DNA of 64,000 bases from Rathayibacter agropyri (lineage in GTDB: Bacteria > Actinomycetota > Actinomycetes > Actinomycetales > Microbacteriaceae): assembly GCF_013249015.1 (NCBI RefSeq), contig NZ_JABRPL010000001.1:310001-374000 (forward strand). The letters run 5' to 3'. Below the pieces are notes generated by a model. That model did no database searches. It was given only the letters and a program-made list of their open reading frames with translations, and was not told where the DNA came from. Shown piece after piece: positions 23,935-32,772 of this stretch. The first letter of the stretch is position 1; the number at the start of each line of letters is the position of its first letter. The position numbers and the translations under genes are program-made.

Positions 23935-24786
23935 ATGAGTTCCTTCTCCGAATCCGACCACCCCCGAGGCCACGCCACCAACCCCGGCCGCTTCGCCGCC
24001 AAGCCGCAGTCGGACCCGGAATCGAACCTGCTCGACGTCGTGCAGGCAGCCCAGGAAGCGACTGGCAGCGCACACGCTAACGAAACCCGCATCGCCGCCC
24101 GCGCGATCGCCGCGTCGATCCTGGCCAAATACCCGACCGCCGACCATCTCCGGATCACCCCGTTCCTGGAATCCGTCGAAGGCTACTTCCCCGAGGACGT
24201 CTTCGACGCGGACGGGAAGGAACTCGGCGCAGCGCCGGACGAGGTTGCCGACATGCTCTACTCGATCCCGCAGCACGTTCCCGCGCTCGACTACGATCTG
24301 GCGACGAAGTCCTACCCGGCGGATCCCGCGTTTGCATGGCTTACCACTGCTGACGGAGAGTTCGACAGTGGACGCATCTCGCTCCGGCACGAGGCGATCG
24401 CACCGCCCGCCACACCGGAGGAGCGCATCGCGGCTGCCAAGGAGCGCGCAAAGGCAGCGCAGCTGGCTGCGTTCGAGGCAACGGTTCAGGCCGGCCTCGC
24501 GACGCGAGAGATGGTGAAGCTGACGTACCAGGCGTCGTACCCAGACGGCACGCAGGTCCTCCTCGCGCAAGCATGGGACGACGACGGGCCGCAGGTCCTC
24601 GCCGTCATCGGTGACGACGGGGTCCTCGCCGACTTCACCCAGGACAACTACCTGCCTGGCGCCGACGTCCGCTACAACATGTCCGAGTACCCGGACCGGC
24701 TCGACGACGGCGACGCCTTCCGCCAGCACTTCACAGAGTTCGGCTACGGCGAGGAGTGCAACGTGTTCGTGATCCCGCTGCGGTAG
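23935..24786 (+). CDS. Motif-bearing protein D, unknown function
   Basis: This 283-residue soluble protein has the best match to the island motif at residues 9-32 (HPRGHATNPGRFAAKPQS, then DPESNL). After it come a helical section (VVQAAQEATGSAHANETR, ITPFLESVEGYFPED), an Ala/Lys/Glu-rich helix (ERIAAAKERAKAAQLAAFEA) and a beta-rich end (TYQASYPDGTQVLLAQAWDD). I do not recognise a family. The ATG at 23935 lies 7 nt after TACAT, as in genes A and B; an in-frame upstream start at 23905 is rejected because it would shift the motif away from its usual distance. Confidence 0.68.
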   Translation: MSSFSESDHPRGHATNPGRFAAKPQSDPESNLLDVVQAAQEATGSAHANETRIAARAIAASILAKYPTADHLRITPFLESVEGYFPEDVFDADGKELGAAPDEVADMLYSIPQHVPALDYDLATKSYPADPAFAWLTTADGEFDSGRISLRHEAIAPPATPEERIAAAKERAKAAQLAAFEATVQAGLATREMVKLTYQASYPDGTQVLLAQAWDDDGPQVLAVIGDDGVLADFTQDNYLPGADVRYNMSEYPDRLDDGDAFRQHFTEFGYGEECNVFVIPLR

Positions 24787-24997
24787 AGACATCTGGTGAC
24801 GGAGTCGGACAGTACGGGGCGCGTTCGGGCGGCTGCGTTGTTCCGTTACGGGTCCCGACCGACCACGCCGGTAGGGCGCCTGACAGCTGAGTCGAAGGAC
24901 CGCGCATAGCCCCAGGGTCGGCTGTCTGATCTAGGGGCCGACCCGCCGTCGCAAGACGTGCTGATGGTGTGAGACACGTTGAACGGGAGCCGCGCAC

Positions 24998-25327
24998 GTG
25001 AAGGACATGAACACGAAACTCGATCAGACACGTTCTCGGCCACCATTGAGAGGCGCGCGCCAGATCCCTCTCGGCGATAATGAGCGCGCGTTTGCCCAAC
25101 CAGCCGACTCTGGTGCAGGCGATCCAGGATCACCCGACCGGCAGGGACTCCGCTTGGTCGACGAGAGCGTCATGTCTGCCCGTGGGCACGACCCCGTTCG
25201 AGATACTGTCGCATTGAACCTCCCCGGAGTGCCCGTGCTCACCCCGGCAGCGGCTGAGGCGCTGCGTCGACTCATCGACGAGGCCGTCAGCCGCAAGCGC
25301 AGCGCAGAGATGAAGGACGCGGCATGA
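24998..25327 (+). CDS. Small protein coupled to the serine recombinase
   Basis: I do not recognise this 109-residue protein. It has a disordered N-terminal half, then LNLPGVPVLTPAAAEALRRL and a basic helix. It overlaps the recombinase start as ATGA, so the two are co-translated. Small proteins upstream of serine integrases are sometimes recombination directionality factors or regulators; that role here is a guess from position. The GTG start has GGGAG eight bases upstream. The 211 bp before it contain no gene I can support. Confidence 0.55.
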   Translation: MKDMNTKLDQTRSRPPLRGARQIPLGDNERAFAQPADSGAGDPGSPDRQGLRLVDESVMSARGHDPVRDTVALNLPGVPVLTPAAAEALRRLIDEAVSRKRSAEMKDAA

Positions 25328-27174
25328 TCGAGACCACTTCCGACCCTTGGGCAGAATTCGACGCCCACGTCGGTACGGAGATTGTCGATGTGCTGCCCGC
25401 GAGCGGGCGGTTTGCCTTCTACGGCCGGTGCTCGACTGAAGACAATCAGGATCCCGAGACTTCCCGGCAGTGGCAATTGCGGGCTGCGGAATCGCTCATC
25501 GGGCCGGCAGGAGGAAAGGTCGTGGCTAGCTACTTCGACATCGGTTTCAGCCGCTCGCTGCCGTGGCGGCGGCGGCCCGAGGCGCTTCGGCTACTGACCG
25601 AAATGTCGTCGCCGAATCGTGAATGGGACGCAATCGTCGTTGGCGAAGGACAGCGTTGCTGGTTCGGATCGCAGTTCAGCGAGGTCGCCCCGCTCGTCGA
25701 GCACTCTGGAGTCAGCCTCTGGGTGCCCGAGCTCGGTGGCGAGTATGACCCGCGTAACTCCTCGCACTACATCCTGATGACCGTCAACGGAGGTATGAGC
25801 AGGGGCGAACGCCAACGCGTTCAGGAACGCGTGTATCTGGGCATGGCGGCGCAGGTCGAGAACCAGGGCCGGTTCCAGGGCGGGCGTGCGCCTTACGGCT
25901 ACTTGGCAGTGCCAGTCGGGCCACATCCGAACCCGAGGAAGGCCGCCGAGGGCTTCCAGCTAAAACGTCTCGCCCCGAACACGGACACGGCCCCTGTTGT
26001 GAGCCGAATCTTCCAGGAATACCTCGAGGGACGCAGCATTCGTGAGATAGCGTCACGGTTGAACTTCGAAGGAGTCCTGTGCCCCTCAGCCGCAGATCCG
26101 GGTCGAAACCGGCACCGTCTCCAGGACGGCTGGCAGATTTCGACGATCAGCACGATCCTCAGCAACGGCCGCTATACCGGTTACGAATTCTGGGGGCGAT
26201 TCAAGAAGGAGGAGGTACTCATCGACGCGACAGACGTGTCGCTCGGCTACCAAACTCGGCTCGCGCGGTCGGACAAGCCTTTGGTCCGTAGCCGCTGTGT
26301 TTCGCACGATGCCATCATTTCGGTCGAGACATTCGTTAGCGCGCAGTTGCGCCGGCGCGAAGCCAAACGGCTGAGCATGCGGCAACTCGGAGCGACCCCG
26401 AAGCGCGCGAAGGCCGCGAAGACTGTGGCGAAGGTTCCGTCATCGCTGTGCGGCTTCGTTCGCTGCACGCAATGTGGGCGTCGAATGGAGATCTCCCGCA
26501 GTCACGGCACGGCGTGGCTCCGGTGTCGCGCACGCGACCTCACGCCCGGGACGAAGGCCGCCACCCGGCATCCGTCGAACATCAGTGTCCCCGAGGCGGC
26601 CTTCGTCGACAGCCTCTCGAAGACGATGGCTGCTCTCTTCTCACCGGCTAACCGTGAGCAGACGTTTGCTGATCTCGAGTCGGCGGGACAACCGACGGCC
26701 TTCGAGCGAGCAAGGTACGAGCGCGCCAAAGAACAACTGGCGGACGCTACCGCTCGGCTGAACCGGCTTTACGCTGCCCTCGAAGACGGCGAGATTAGCG
26801 TCGATCGCTTGAAACCCCGCATAGTCGCGCTCGATGCAGAAATCGAGCGCCTCGAAGCCGAGATGCAGGACGCATCCGGTTCGGCACCGCGCGCTCACGA
26901 TGCTTTGGACATGCGGGCTGCCATCGAGTCGCTGGGCGACCTCGCGGTCTCCGTATTCCAGACAGCCGAACCGAGCTCGTTGCACTGGTTCTTCACTGCC
27001 ATTGGCCTGCGCCTGCAGTACGACCACACTCAGAGGGCCGCGCAGGGCTCCATCGAGATCCCTGGGCAGCCGATTGAGGTCGCCTCAGCCGGCCTCGCCA
27101 ATGCAAAAATCCCCACCGAATCTTCTGACGAAGGTTCGGTGGGGATCAGCGTTCGTGTCCGAGGGGGGACTTGA
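25324..27174 (+). CDS. Large serine recombinase (integrase)
   Basis: This site-specific recombinase (616 residues) moves DNA by a 5'-phosphoserine mechanism. The N-terminal resolvase domain has FYGRCSTEDNQ (catalytic Ser37), RRPEALRLLTEM and GMSRGERQRVQERVYLGMAA (helix E). The recombinase domain follows (GRAPYGYL, FQEYLEGRSIREIASRLN, ISTILSNGRYTG). A zinc ribbon begins near residue 375 (CGFVRCTQCGRR), then a coiled coil (RARYERAKEQLADATARLNR). The last 25 codons run through the hairpin terminator of tRNA-Leu and the stop lies inside the tRNA T-arm, so the gene ends in host sequence, as expected if integration took place here. No phage structural genes accompany it. Confidence 0.93.
   Translation: MIETTSDPWAEFDAHVGTEIVDVLPASGRFAFYGRCSTEDNQDPETSRQWQLRAAESLIGPAGGKVVASYFDIGFSRSLPWRRRPEALRLLTEMSSPNREWDAIVVGEGQRCWFGSQFSEVAPLVEHSGVSLWVPELGGEYDPRNSSHYILMTVNGGMSRGERQRVQERVYLGMAAQVENQGRFQGGRAPYGYLAVPVGPHPNPRKAAEGFQLKRLAPNTDTAPVVSRIFQEYLEGRSIREIASRLNFEGVLCPSAADPGRNRHRLQDGWQISTISTILSNGRYTGYEFWGRFKKEEVLIDATDVSLGYQTRLARSDKPLVRSRCVSHDAIISVETFVSAQLRRREAKRLSMRQLGATPKRAKAAKTVAKVPSSLCGFVRCTQCGRRMEISRSHGTAWLRCRARDLTPGTKAATRHPSNISVPEAAFVDSLSKTMAALFSPANREQTFADLESAGQPTAFERARYERAKEQLADATARLNRLYAALEDGEISVDRLKPRIVALDAEIERLEAEMQDASGSAPRAHDALDMRAAIESLGDLAVSVFQTAEPSSLHWFFTAIGLRLQYDHTQRAAQGSIEIPGQPIEVASAGLANAKIPTESSDEGSVGISVRVRGGT
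27104..27144 (-). terminator. Rho-independent terminator of tRNA-Leu
   Basis: Read on the minus strand, a perfect 10-bp stem (27144-27135 with 27120-27111; CCCCACCGAA / TTCGGTGGGG) is followed by ATTTTT. It starts 11 nt after the tRNA 3' end and lies entirely inside the recombinase coding sequence. Confidence 0.85.
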
Positions 27175-27240
27175 ACCCCCACGCCCTATACGGGCACTAG
27201 CACCTCAAGCTAGCGCGTCTGCCATTTCCGCCACCCGGAC
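27156..27240 (-). tRNA. tRNA-Leu (anticodon GAG)
   Basis: The minus strand folds into a class II tRNA. The acceptor GTCCGGG pairs with CTCGGAC (one G-U), the discriminator base is A, and CCA is not encoded. The anticodon stem CTAGC/GCTAG flanks loop TTGAGGT (anticodon GAG). A long variable arm (TGCCCGTATAGGGCG) and T-arm GGGGGTTCAAGTCCCCC are present. The 3' 19 nt overlap the convergent recombinase gene. Confidence 0.95.
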
Positions 27241-27376
27241 GAGTGATGCTTCTGGCCTGCGTTTCCGCGGCCGAAGAAGACTTTAGCACGGTTCCGTAGC
27301 CTTCCCCGCCATCGCGAAGACCGGCCGAGAACCGCGCACGCCGCTGCGTCCAGTCCCGGCGACAGGCCTGCGCCGG

Positions 27377-27382
27377 TACCGT
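27377..27382 (+). promoter_or_regulatory. -10 hexamer of a leaderless promoter for the M20 peptidase
   Basis: TACCGT matches TAnnnT and ends exactly 7 nt before the ATG at 27390. No Shine-Dalgarno precedes that start. Confidence 0.55.
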
Positions 27383-27389
27383 TGCTCGC

Positions 27390-28709
27390 ATGTCAGACAG
27401 CGCAGATCCGACCGAATCTAGCCTCGACGAGACCGCGCTGATTGCGCGAGACCTCATCCGCTTCGACACCAGCAATTATGGCGACGGCAAGGCGGAGCCG
27501 GAGCGGGAAGCCGCGGAGTACGTCGCCGCGAAGCTGCGCGATCTCGGCCTCGAGCCCGAGCTGATCGACTCCGATCCGGGGCGCACGAGCGTCGTCGCTC
27601 GGGTCGCGGGGGAGGACCGCGACCGAGGGGCTCTCGTCGTGCATGGGCACCTGGACGTGGTACCTGCCATCGCGGGCACGTGGAGCGTCGACCCGTTCGG
27701 GGGCGTCATCAAGGACGGCATGCTCTGGGGCCGCGGTGCGGTCGATATGAAGAACATGGATGCGATGATCCTCGCGTCGCTCGGTGACATCCTCCGCGAG
27801 GGACGCCGACCCTCCCGCGACCTCGTCGTGGCCTTCTTCGCCGACGAGGAGGCGGGTGGCGTGCGCGGCTCCGCTCATCTCGTCCGCACCCGGCCCGAGC
27901 TTTTCGCCGGCGCGACCGAGGCGATCAGCGAGGTCGGCGGCTACTCGATCGAACTCGCGGGCAAGCGGGCCTATCTCGTTCAGACGGGCGAGAAGGCCCT
28001 GATGTGGTTGACGCTGCGCGCCCACGGAACTGCCGGTCACGGGTCGCAGATCAACCCGGAGAACGCCGTCATCCGCCTCGCGGAGGCCGTTGCCCGCATC
28101 GGCAGCGAGGAGTGGCCCACGCGGCTGACCGAAACGACCCGTGAACTGCTCGACCATGTCGCGCGGCTGCTCGGCCACGACCCGCAGCGCAGCACTCCTG
28201 AGGAGCTCGCCCTCGCGACCGGCACCGCCTCCCGCTTTATCGCAGCGACCCTGCGCACGACGGCGAATCCGTCGATGCTCTCGGCCGGCTACAAGGCGAA
28301 CGTCATCCCAGACACGGCCGAAGCGACGATCGACGTCCGCGTGCTCCCCGGAGAGGAGGACGCCGTGCTCGAGCGCGTGAAGGTCCTCGCGGGCGAGCAC
28401 GTCGAGATCCTGGTGCAGCACCGCGACATTGGGTTGGAGGTTCCCTTTGCCGGACCCCTGGTCGAGAGCATGGCGGCCTCGCTCCGCCGCTTCGACCCGG
28501 ACGCCGAGGTCCTCCCGTACCTGCTCTCAGGAGGAACCGACAACAAGGCCCTCTCGACCCTCGGGATCACCGGCTACGGTTTCGCGCCACTCCAGTTGCC
28601 CTCGTCGCTGGACTTCCCGGCGCTGTTCCACGGCGTCGACGAGCGCGTTCCACTCGACGCACTAGTCTTTGGCAGGAAGGTCCTGACCGATCTCCTGCTG
28701 CGATCCTGA
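27390..28709 (+). CDS. M20-family metallopeptidase
   Basis: This is a cytosolic zinc exopeptidase or deacylase (439 residues). Metal-ligand motifs are in order: VVHGHLDVVP, GRGAVDMKNMDAM (bridging Asp), FFADEEAGGVRGS (catalytic and ligand Glu) and FHGVDERVP near the C-terminus. A dimerisation domain with HGTAGHGSQIN lies between. The family includes dipeptidases and succinyl-diaminopimelate desuccinylase-like enzymes, and the exact substrate cannot be told. It is the first chromosomal gene to the right of tRNA-Leu and is followed by uppP after a 118-bp spacer containing two loosely repeated CTGAGG.TGCTGC blocks. Confidence 0.9.
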   Translation: MSDSADPTESSLDETALIARDLIRFDTSNYGDGKAEPEREAAEYVAAKLRDLGLEPELIDSDPGRTSVVARVAGEDRDRGALVVHGHLDVVPAIAGTWSVDPFGGVIKDGMLWGRGAVDMKNMDAMILASLGDILREGRRPSRDLVVAFFADEEAGGVRGSAHLVRTRPELFAGATEAISEVGGYSIELAGKRAYLVQTGEKALMWLTLRAHGTAGHGSQINPENAVIRLAEAVARIGSEEWPTRLTETTRELLDHVARLLGHDPQRSTPEELALATGTASRFIAATLRTTANPSMLSAGYKANVIPDTAEATIDVRVLPGEEDAVLERVKVLAGEHVEILVQHRDIGLEVPFAGPLVESMAASLRRFDPDAEVLPYLLSGGTDNKALSTLGITGYGFAPLQLPSSLDFPALFHGVDERVPLDALVFGRKVLTDLLLRS

Positions 28710-28827
28710 GGCTGCTGCAACCATGAGGTTGTTACAACCCTGAGGATGCTGCGATCGTGTGGTCAGCGCCGACCGACACTGACCGCCTGCTGGCCGACGA
28801 CGCCCCAGCTCTTCTTGAAAGTGACGC

Positions 28828-29676
28828 ATGGGCCTGCTCGACGCGCTGATCCTGGGACTTGTCCAGGGTCTGACCGAATTCCTCCCTATCTCCTCGAGCG
28901 CACACCTCCGGATCGTGAGTGAGTTGCTGCCCGGTCTGGGCGGGCGCGACACGGGAGCCGCGTTCACCGCGATCACGCAGCTGGGGACCGAGACCGCGGT
29001 CATCATCTACTTCTGGCGCGATATCGTGCGGATCGTGTCGAGCTGGGCTCGATCGCTCGTCGGCCGCGTCCCGCGCTCCGACCCGAACGCACGCATGGGC
29101 TGGCTGATCATCCTCGGCAGCCTCCCGATCATCGTGCTCGGTCTCGTCTTCCAGGATGCGATTGAGACGACTCTGCGCTCGCTCTGGGTCGTGGCGACCA
29201 CGCTCATCGTCTTCGGGATCCTGCTCGGCATCGCCGATGCGGTCGGAGCGAAGAAGCGCCGCTTGCGCGACTTGGGCGTGCGCGACGGCCTGATCTTCGG
29301 AGGCGCACAGGCGCTGGCCCTCATCCCGGGCGTCTCGCGCTCGGGAGGCACGATCACGGCCGGCCTCTTCCTGGGGTACGAGCGCAAGGCTGCGGCCCGC
29401 TACTCCTTCCTCCTCGCGATCCCCGCGGTGTTTGGCAGCGGTCTCTACCAGCTGTACAAGAGCATCAGCGACCCGGAGATTCTGCCCAACCAGGTCCAGG
29501 TCGGCGGACTCGAGACCCTGGTCGCCACGATCGTGGCGTTCGTCGTCGGATTCGTTGTCATCGCGTTCTTCATGAGCTACATCTCGCGTCGCAGCTTCCT
29601 TCCGTTCGTCATTTACCGGATCGTGCTCGGAGTCGTCCTGATGGTCGCGCTCGGCACGGGCCTTATCGCCGCCTAA
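28828..29676 (+). CDS. uppP: Undecaprenyl-diphosphate phosphatase
   Basis: UppP recycles the lipid carrier for peptidoglycan by dephosphorylating undecaprenyl diphosphate at the membrane; excess gives bacitracin resistance. The 282 residues form about seven or eight membrane segments. The two active-site regions are visible: [18 protein letters not shown] at the N-terminus and [16 protein letters not shown] at about 170. The stop TAA is directly followed by the ATG of mshC with no gap, so the two are co-transcribed. Confidence 0.96.
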   Translation: MGLLDALILGLVQGLTEFLPISSSAHLRIVSELLPGLGGRDTGAAFTAITQLGTETAVIIYFWRDIVRIVSSWARSLVGRVPRSDPNARMGWLIILGSLPIIVLGLVFQDAIETTLRSLWVVATTLIVFGILLGIADAVGAKKRRLRDLGVRDGLIFGGAQALALIPGVSRSGGTITAGLFLGYERKAAARYSFLLAIPAVFGSGLYQLYKSISDPEILPNQVQVGGLETLVATIVAFVVGFVVIAFFMSYISRRSFLPFVIYRIVLGVVLMVALGTGLIAA

Positions 29677-30924
29677 ATGCGCGCCTGGACCGCCGTCGAC
29701 ATCCCGGCGCTGCCTGGCCGAGGGCGGGCCCCACGTCTGCACGACACCGCGACCGCGGCTCCCGTCGAACTCGACGCACCGAGCGGAGTCGCGAGCCTCT
29801 ACGTCTGCGGCATTACGCCCTACGACGCCACCCACCTCGGCCATGCCGCCACCTATCTCGCCTTCGACATCGTGCAGCGCGTCTGGCTCGATGCGGGCTA
29901 CGCGGTTGAGTACGCCCAAAATGTCACCGATGTGGACGACCCGCTCCTCGAACGCGCTACCGCCACGCGTGTCGACTGGCGCGATCTGGCCGAGGAACAG
30001 GTGGAACTGTTCCGCGGCGACATGCAGGCCCTTCGCATCCTGCCGCCGCAGCACTACGTGAGTGTCACCGAGACGGTGGCGCCGATTGCGGAGGCGGTAG
30101 CCCGGCTCGAGCGGGAGGGAATCGCCTATCCCGTCCCCGCTCCCGATGCCGCAGCCGATGGAGCGAGCGATCTCTACTACGACACCGCCGTGGGGGAGAG
30201 CCCGCTCTGGCACCTCGGCAGCGTGAGCGGTCTCGATGCGGAGTCGATGGCCCGATTTTTCGCCGAGCGCGGAGGCGACCCGGGCCGGGCAGGCAAGCGG
30301 GATCCTCTTGATCCACTGCTCTGGCGCGCTGAGCGTACCGGCGAGCCGGCCTGGGACGCCGAGGTGGGTCGTGGTCGGCCGGGCTGGCACATCGAATGCT
30401 CGGTGATCGCGCTCGATCGCCTCGGAGTGGAGTTCACGCTTCAGGGCGGAGGCAGCGACCTGGTGTTCCCGCACCACGAGTTCAGCGCGGCTCACGCCTC
30501 CTCGCTGTCGGGTCGACCACTGGCCCGTGCCTACGCGCACGCCGGGATGGTGGCCTACCAGGGCGAGAAGATGAGTAAGTCGCTGGGCAACCTGGTGCTG
30601 GTCTCCCGGTTGCGCGGCGAGGGGGTCGACCCGCGGGCGATCCGCCTCGCGTTGCTCGCCCACCACTACCGGTCCGGCTGGGAGTGGCTGCCCGAGGATC
30701 TGCCGACCGCGAAGGCGCGCCTGGCCCGCTGGGAGGCGGCGCTCACTGCCGTGGGACCACGCTCGGCGCTCGAGGTTCTGGCTCAGCTGCGCGAGGTGCT
30801 CGCCGACGATCTGAATACGCCGGCGGCGCTGTCGGTCGTTGACGCAGCGCTGGTCGAGGGTGTGGATGACCCCTCGCTCCTCCGTGACGCCCTGGACGCG
30901 CTGCTCGGCGTCCGTCCCGCCTGA
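29677..30924 (+). CDS. mshC: Cysteine:glucosaminyl-inositol ligase of mycothiol synthesis
   Basis: MshC joins cysteine to 1-D-glucosaminyl-myo-inositol using ATP, the third step to mycothiol, the actinobacterial thiol. The 415-residue protein is a cysteinyl-tRNA synthetase relative: [21 protein letters not shown] (zinc Cys and HxGH), [11 protein letters not shown] and HHEFSAAH (zinc ligands), and EKMSKSLGN. It is shorter than CysS and lacks the tRNA-binding C-terminus. The ATG follows the uppP stop immediately. No clear terminator is seen in the 44 bp before the convergent PAC2 gene. Confidence 0.95.
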   Translation: MRAWTAVDIPALPGRGRAPRLHDTATAAPVELDAPSGVASLYVCGITPYDATHLGHAATYLAFDIVQRVWLDAGYAVEYAQNVTDVDDPLLERATATRVDWRDLAEEQVELFRGDMQALRILPPQHYVSVTETVAPIAEAVARLEREGIAYPVPAPDAAADGASDLYYDTAVGESPLWHLGSVSGLDAESMARFFAERGGDPGRAGKRDPLDPLLWRAERTGEPAWDAEVGRGRPGWHIECSVIALDRLGVEFTLQGGGSDLVFPHHEFSAAHASSLSGRPLARAYAHAGMVAYQGEKMSKSLGNLVLVSRLRGEGVDPRAIRLALLAHHYRSGWEWLPEDLPTAKARLARWEAALTAVGPRSALEVLAQLREVLADDLNTPAALSVVDAALVEGVDDPSLLRDALDALLGVRPA

Positions 30925-30968
30925 GCCGCCGGACGGTTCGGGGATCCTTCAGGACAGTGGTGCCTGGG

Positions 30969-31829
30969 TCACGGGCGCCACGGCTCGTCGCCTGGACGGC
31001 CGTCGCCCCGGCGGCGGAGGTAACGCTCGAACTCCTGTGCGATGGCTTCGCCGCTCGCCTCGGGGGAGTCGACCGTGTCGCGCGCCTGCTCGAGCTGCGC
31101 GATGTACGCCGCCATCTCGTCGTCGTCGGCGGCGAGCGCGTCGATTCCACGCTCCCATTCCTCGGCCTCCTCGACCAGGTCGCCGCGGGGGATCGCGAGG
31201 CCGACAACCTCCTCGAGCTTCTCGAGCAGTGCCAGCATCGCCTTGGGCGAGGGAGCGTTGTGCACGTAGTGCGGCACAGAGGCCCAGATCGAGACAGCCG
31301 GGATGCCGACCTTGTGGGCAGCCTCGCCGATCACGCTGAGGATGCCGACGGGCCCTTCGTAGCTGGAGCGTTCGAGTTCGAAAGTGGTGCGCAACTCGGC
31401 GTTTTCGCTGGAGGCGAAGATCGAGATCGGACGGGTGTGCGGCACATCGGCGAGCATGGCGCCGAGGAACACCACCGCTGAGATGTCGATTGCGAGCATG
31501 GCGTCGACGACCTCAGCCGCGAAGCTCTTCCAGCTCCGCGAGGGTTCGGTGCCGATCATCAGGTAAAGCGCGCTCTCGGCGTCGACCGAGGTGTCGGCCG
31601 GTCCGAAGATCTGCGTGCCGGGCCAGGACAGGCTGCGCCTGCCGTCCTCGCCGATCGAGAGCATCGGACGCGTGTACTGGAAGTCGTAGTACTGCTCGGC
31701 GTCGACCGCGAAGAGGGGCACGAACTCCCCGGCGTCCTTGACCAGGCGCAGGGCTCCGCTCGCGGCGTCGCCGGCGTCGTTCCAGCCCTCGAAGGCCACG
31801 ACCAGGACGTTCCCCGTGATCACGTTCAT
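30969..31829 (-). CDS. PAC2-family protein
   Basis: The PAC2 fold is that of proteasome assembly chaperone 2; the bacterial role is unsettled. It has 286 residues from ATG 31829, with GNVLVVAFEGWNDAGDAAS, FGPADTSVDAESALYLMIG, FLGAMLADVPHTRPI and IWASVPHYVHNAPSPKAML, the usual actinobacterial blocks, then an acidic coiled C-terminus (EEAEEWERGIDALAADDDEM). GGAG lies nine bases before this ATG. An in-frame GTG at 31871 would add 14 residues. It is convergent with mshC and divergent from the HAD phosphatase gene. Confidence 0.88.
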   Translation of the reverse strand: MNVITGNVLVVAFEGWNDAGDAASGALRLVKDAGEFVPLFAVDAEQYYDFQYTRPMLSIGEDGRRSLSWPGTQIFGPADTSVDAESALYLMIGTEPSRSWKSFAAEVVDAMLAIDISAVVFLGAMLADVPHTRPISIFASSENAELRTTFELERSSYEGPVGILSVIGEAAHKVGIPAVSIWASVPHYVHNAPSPKAMLALLEKLEEVVGLAIPRGDLVEEAEEWERGIDALAADDDEMAAYIAQLEQARDTVDSPEASGEAIAQEFERYLRRRGDGRPGDEPWRP

Positions 31830-32016
31830 AGGCAGTGTCTCCGCGTTCGGCTCGATGTCCGGGGAGAGCACAGTGCGCCTGCCCCGTCCGTCAAGGATAG
31901 GACCCGCCCCGACCGCGCCTGTCCGGTCAGCGGTATTGCGGACGCAGTTCGCTCAGGGCTCGCGCCCCACCTGCTGCACCCGACTTCTGACGAGCCTGCC
32001 GGTACCATGGTCGCTC

Positions 32017-32772
32017 GTGACCTTCGAGACTCCCGCCCGGACGCTGACCACCGACCGGCTTCGAGAGACGCCCTCTGCCGTGCTCCCGGCCGCCGTCCTC
32101 TGGGACATGGACGGCACACTCGTCGACACAGAGCCCTACTGGATGGCGTCCGAGCATGCACTCGTCGCCTCGTTCGACGGCGAGTGGACGCACGAGGACG
32201 CGATGAGCCTCGTGGGGTCGAGCCTGCCGAACGCGGCACGCATTCTGCAGGGCAAGGGCGTCGACCTGTCCGTCGACGCAATCGTCGACCGGATGACCGA
32301 CGAAGTGATCGCGCGCCTCGCCGAGAACACCCCGTGGCGCCCCGGAGCCGTCGAGCTTCTGAAGGCTGTGCGCGACGCCGGCGTCCCACAGGCTCTCGTC
32401 ACCATGTCGATCGGTCGGATGGCCGCGGCGGTCATCGAGCGCCTCCCCTTCCCCGCCTTCGCTGCGGTGGTGAGCGGCGACATGGTCGAGCACGGTAAGC
32501 CTGATCCCGAGGCGTACCTTGTGGCCGCGAGCATGCTCGGCGTCGAGATCACCGCCTGCGTCGCGATCGAGGACTCCTATGCCGGTCTGGGCGCGGCCGT
32601 CGCCTCCGGCGCAGCGGTGATCGGAGTCCCGCACCAACTCGAACTCGATCCGGCCGCTCCCTACGCCCTCTGGCCCACCCTCGCGGGCCACACCGTCGCG
32701 GATCTCGCCTCGGTCTCCGCCGAGCACCGCCGCTCCGGCCGGGTCGCGGTCGGAACACAGGCCCGCTCATGA
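32017..32772 (+). CDS. HAD-superfamily hydrolase
   Basis: A cytosolic phosphatase or phosphoglucomutase-like enzyme (251 residues). Motif I is VLWDMDGTLVDTEPYW, a helical cap follows, motif II is ALVTMSIG, motif III is GKPDPEAYLVAA and motif IV is CVAIEDSYAGLGAAVASGA. The GTG at 32017 lies 8 nt after TACCAT, a -10-like hexamer, so the message may be nearly leaderless. The gene overlaps trmI by ATGA and probably opens the long co-directional cluster. The substrate is unknown. Confidence 0.88.
   Translation: MTFETPARTLTTDRLRETPSAVLPAAVLWDMDGTLVDTEPYWMASEHALVASFDGEWTHEDAMSLVGSSLPNAARILQGKGVDLSVDAIVDRMTDEVIARLAENTPWRPGAVELLKAVRDAGVPQALVTMSIGRMAAAVIERLPFPAFAAVVSGDMVEHGKPDPEAYLVAASMLGVEITACVAIEDSYAGLGAAVASGAAVIGVPHQLELDPAAPYALWPTLAGHTVADLASVSAEHRRSGRVAVGTQARS

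Larger units (their letters stand above)
13961..27155. mobile_element. Putative integrative genomic island next to tRNA-Leu(GAG)
   Basis: The segment between the luciferase-like gene and tRNA-Leu carries defence-like genes, a frameshifted gene, gene fragments, several unrecognised proteins and, at its right edge, a large serine recombinase whose 3' end overlaps the tRNA. Codon use at 14-19 kb is visibly richer in A+T than in the flanks. The right boundary is well supported. The left boundary is inferred from gene content, because I found no copy of the tRNA end near 14 kb. It may be a composite of several insertions, and I see no replication or conjugation genes. Confidence 0.55.

Noticed and set aside
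28710-28827. CTGAGG.TGCTGC direct repeats before uppP
   Set aside because: There are only two short imperfect copies with no further structure; they are probably chance in GC-rich DNA.
28732-30666. 644-codon antisense frame over uppP-mshC
   Set aside because: The composition (Asp/Arg/His runs, no domain) is typical of the antisense of a GC-rich gene, and both sense genes have clear catalytic motifs.
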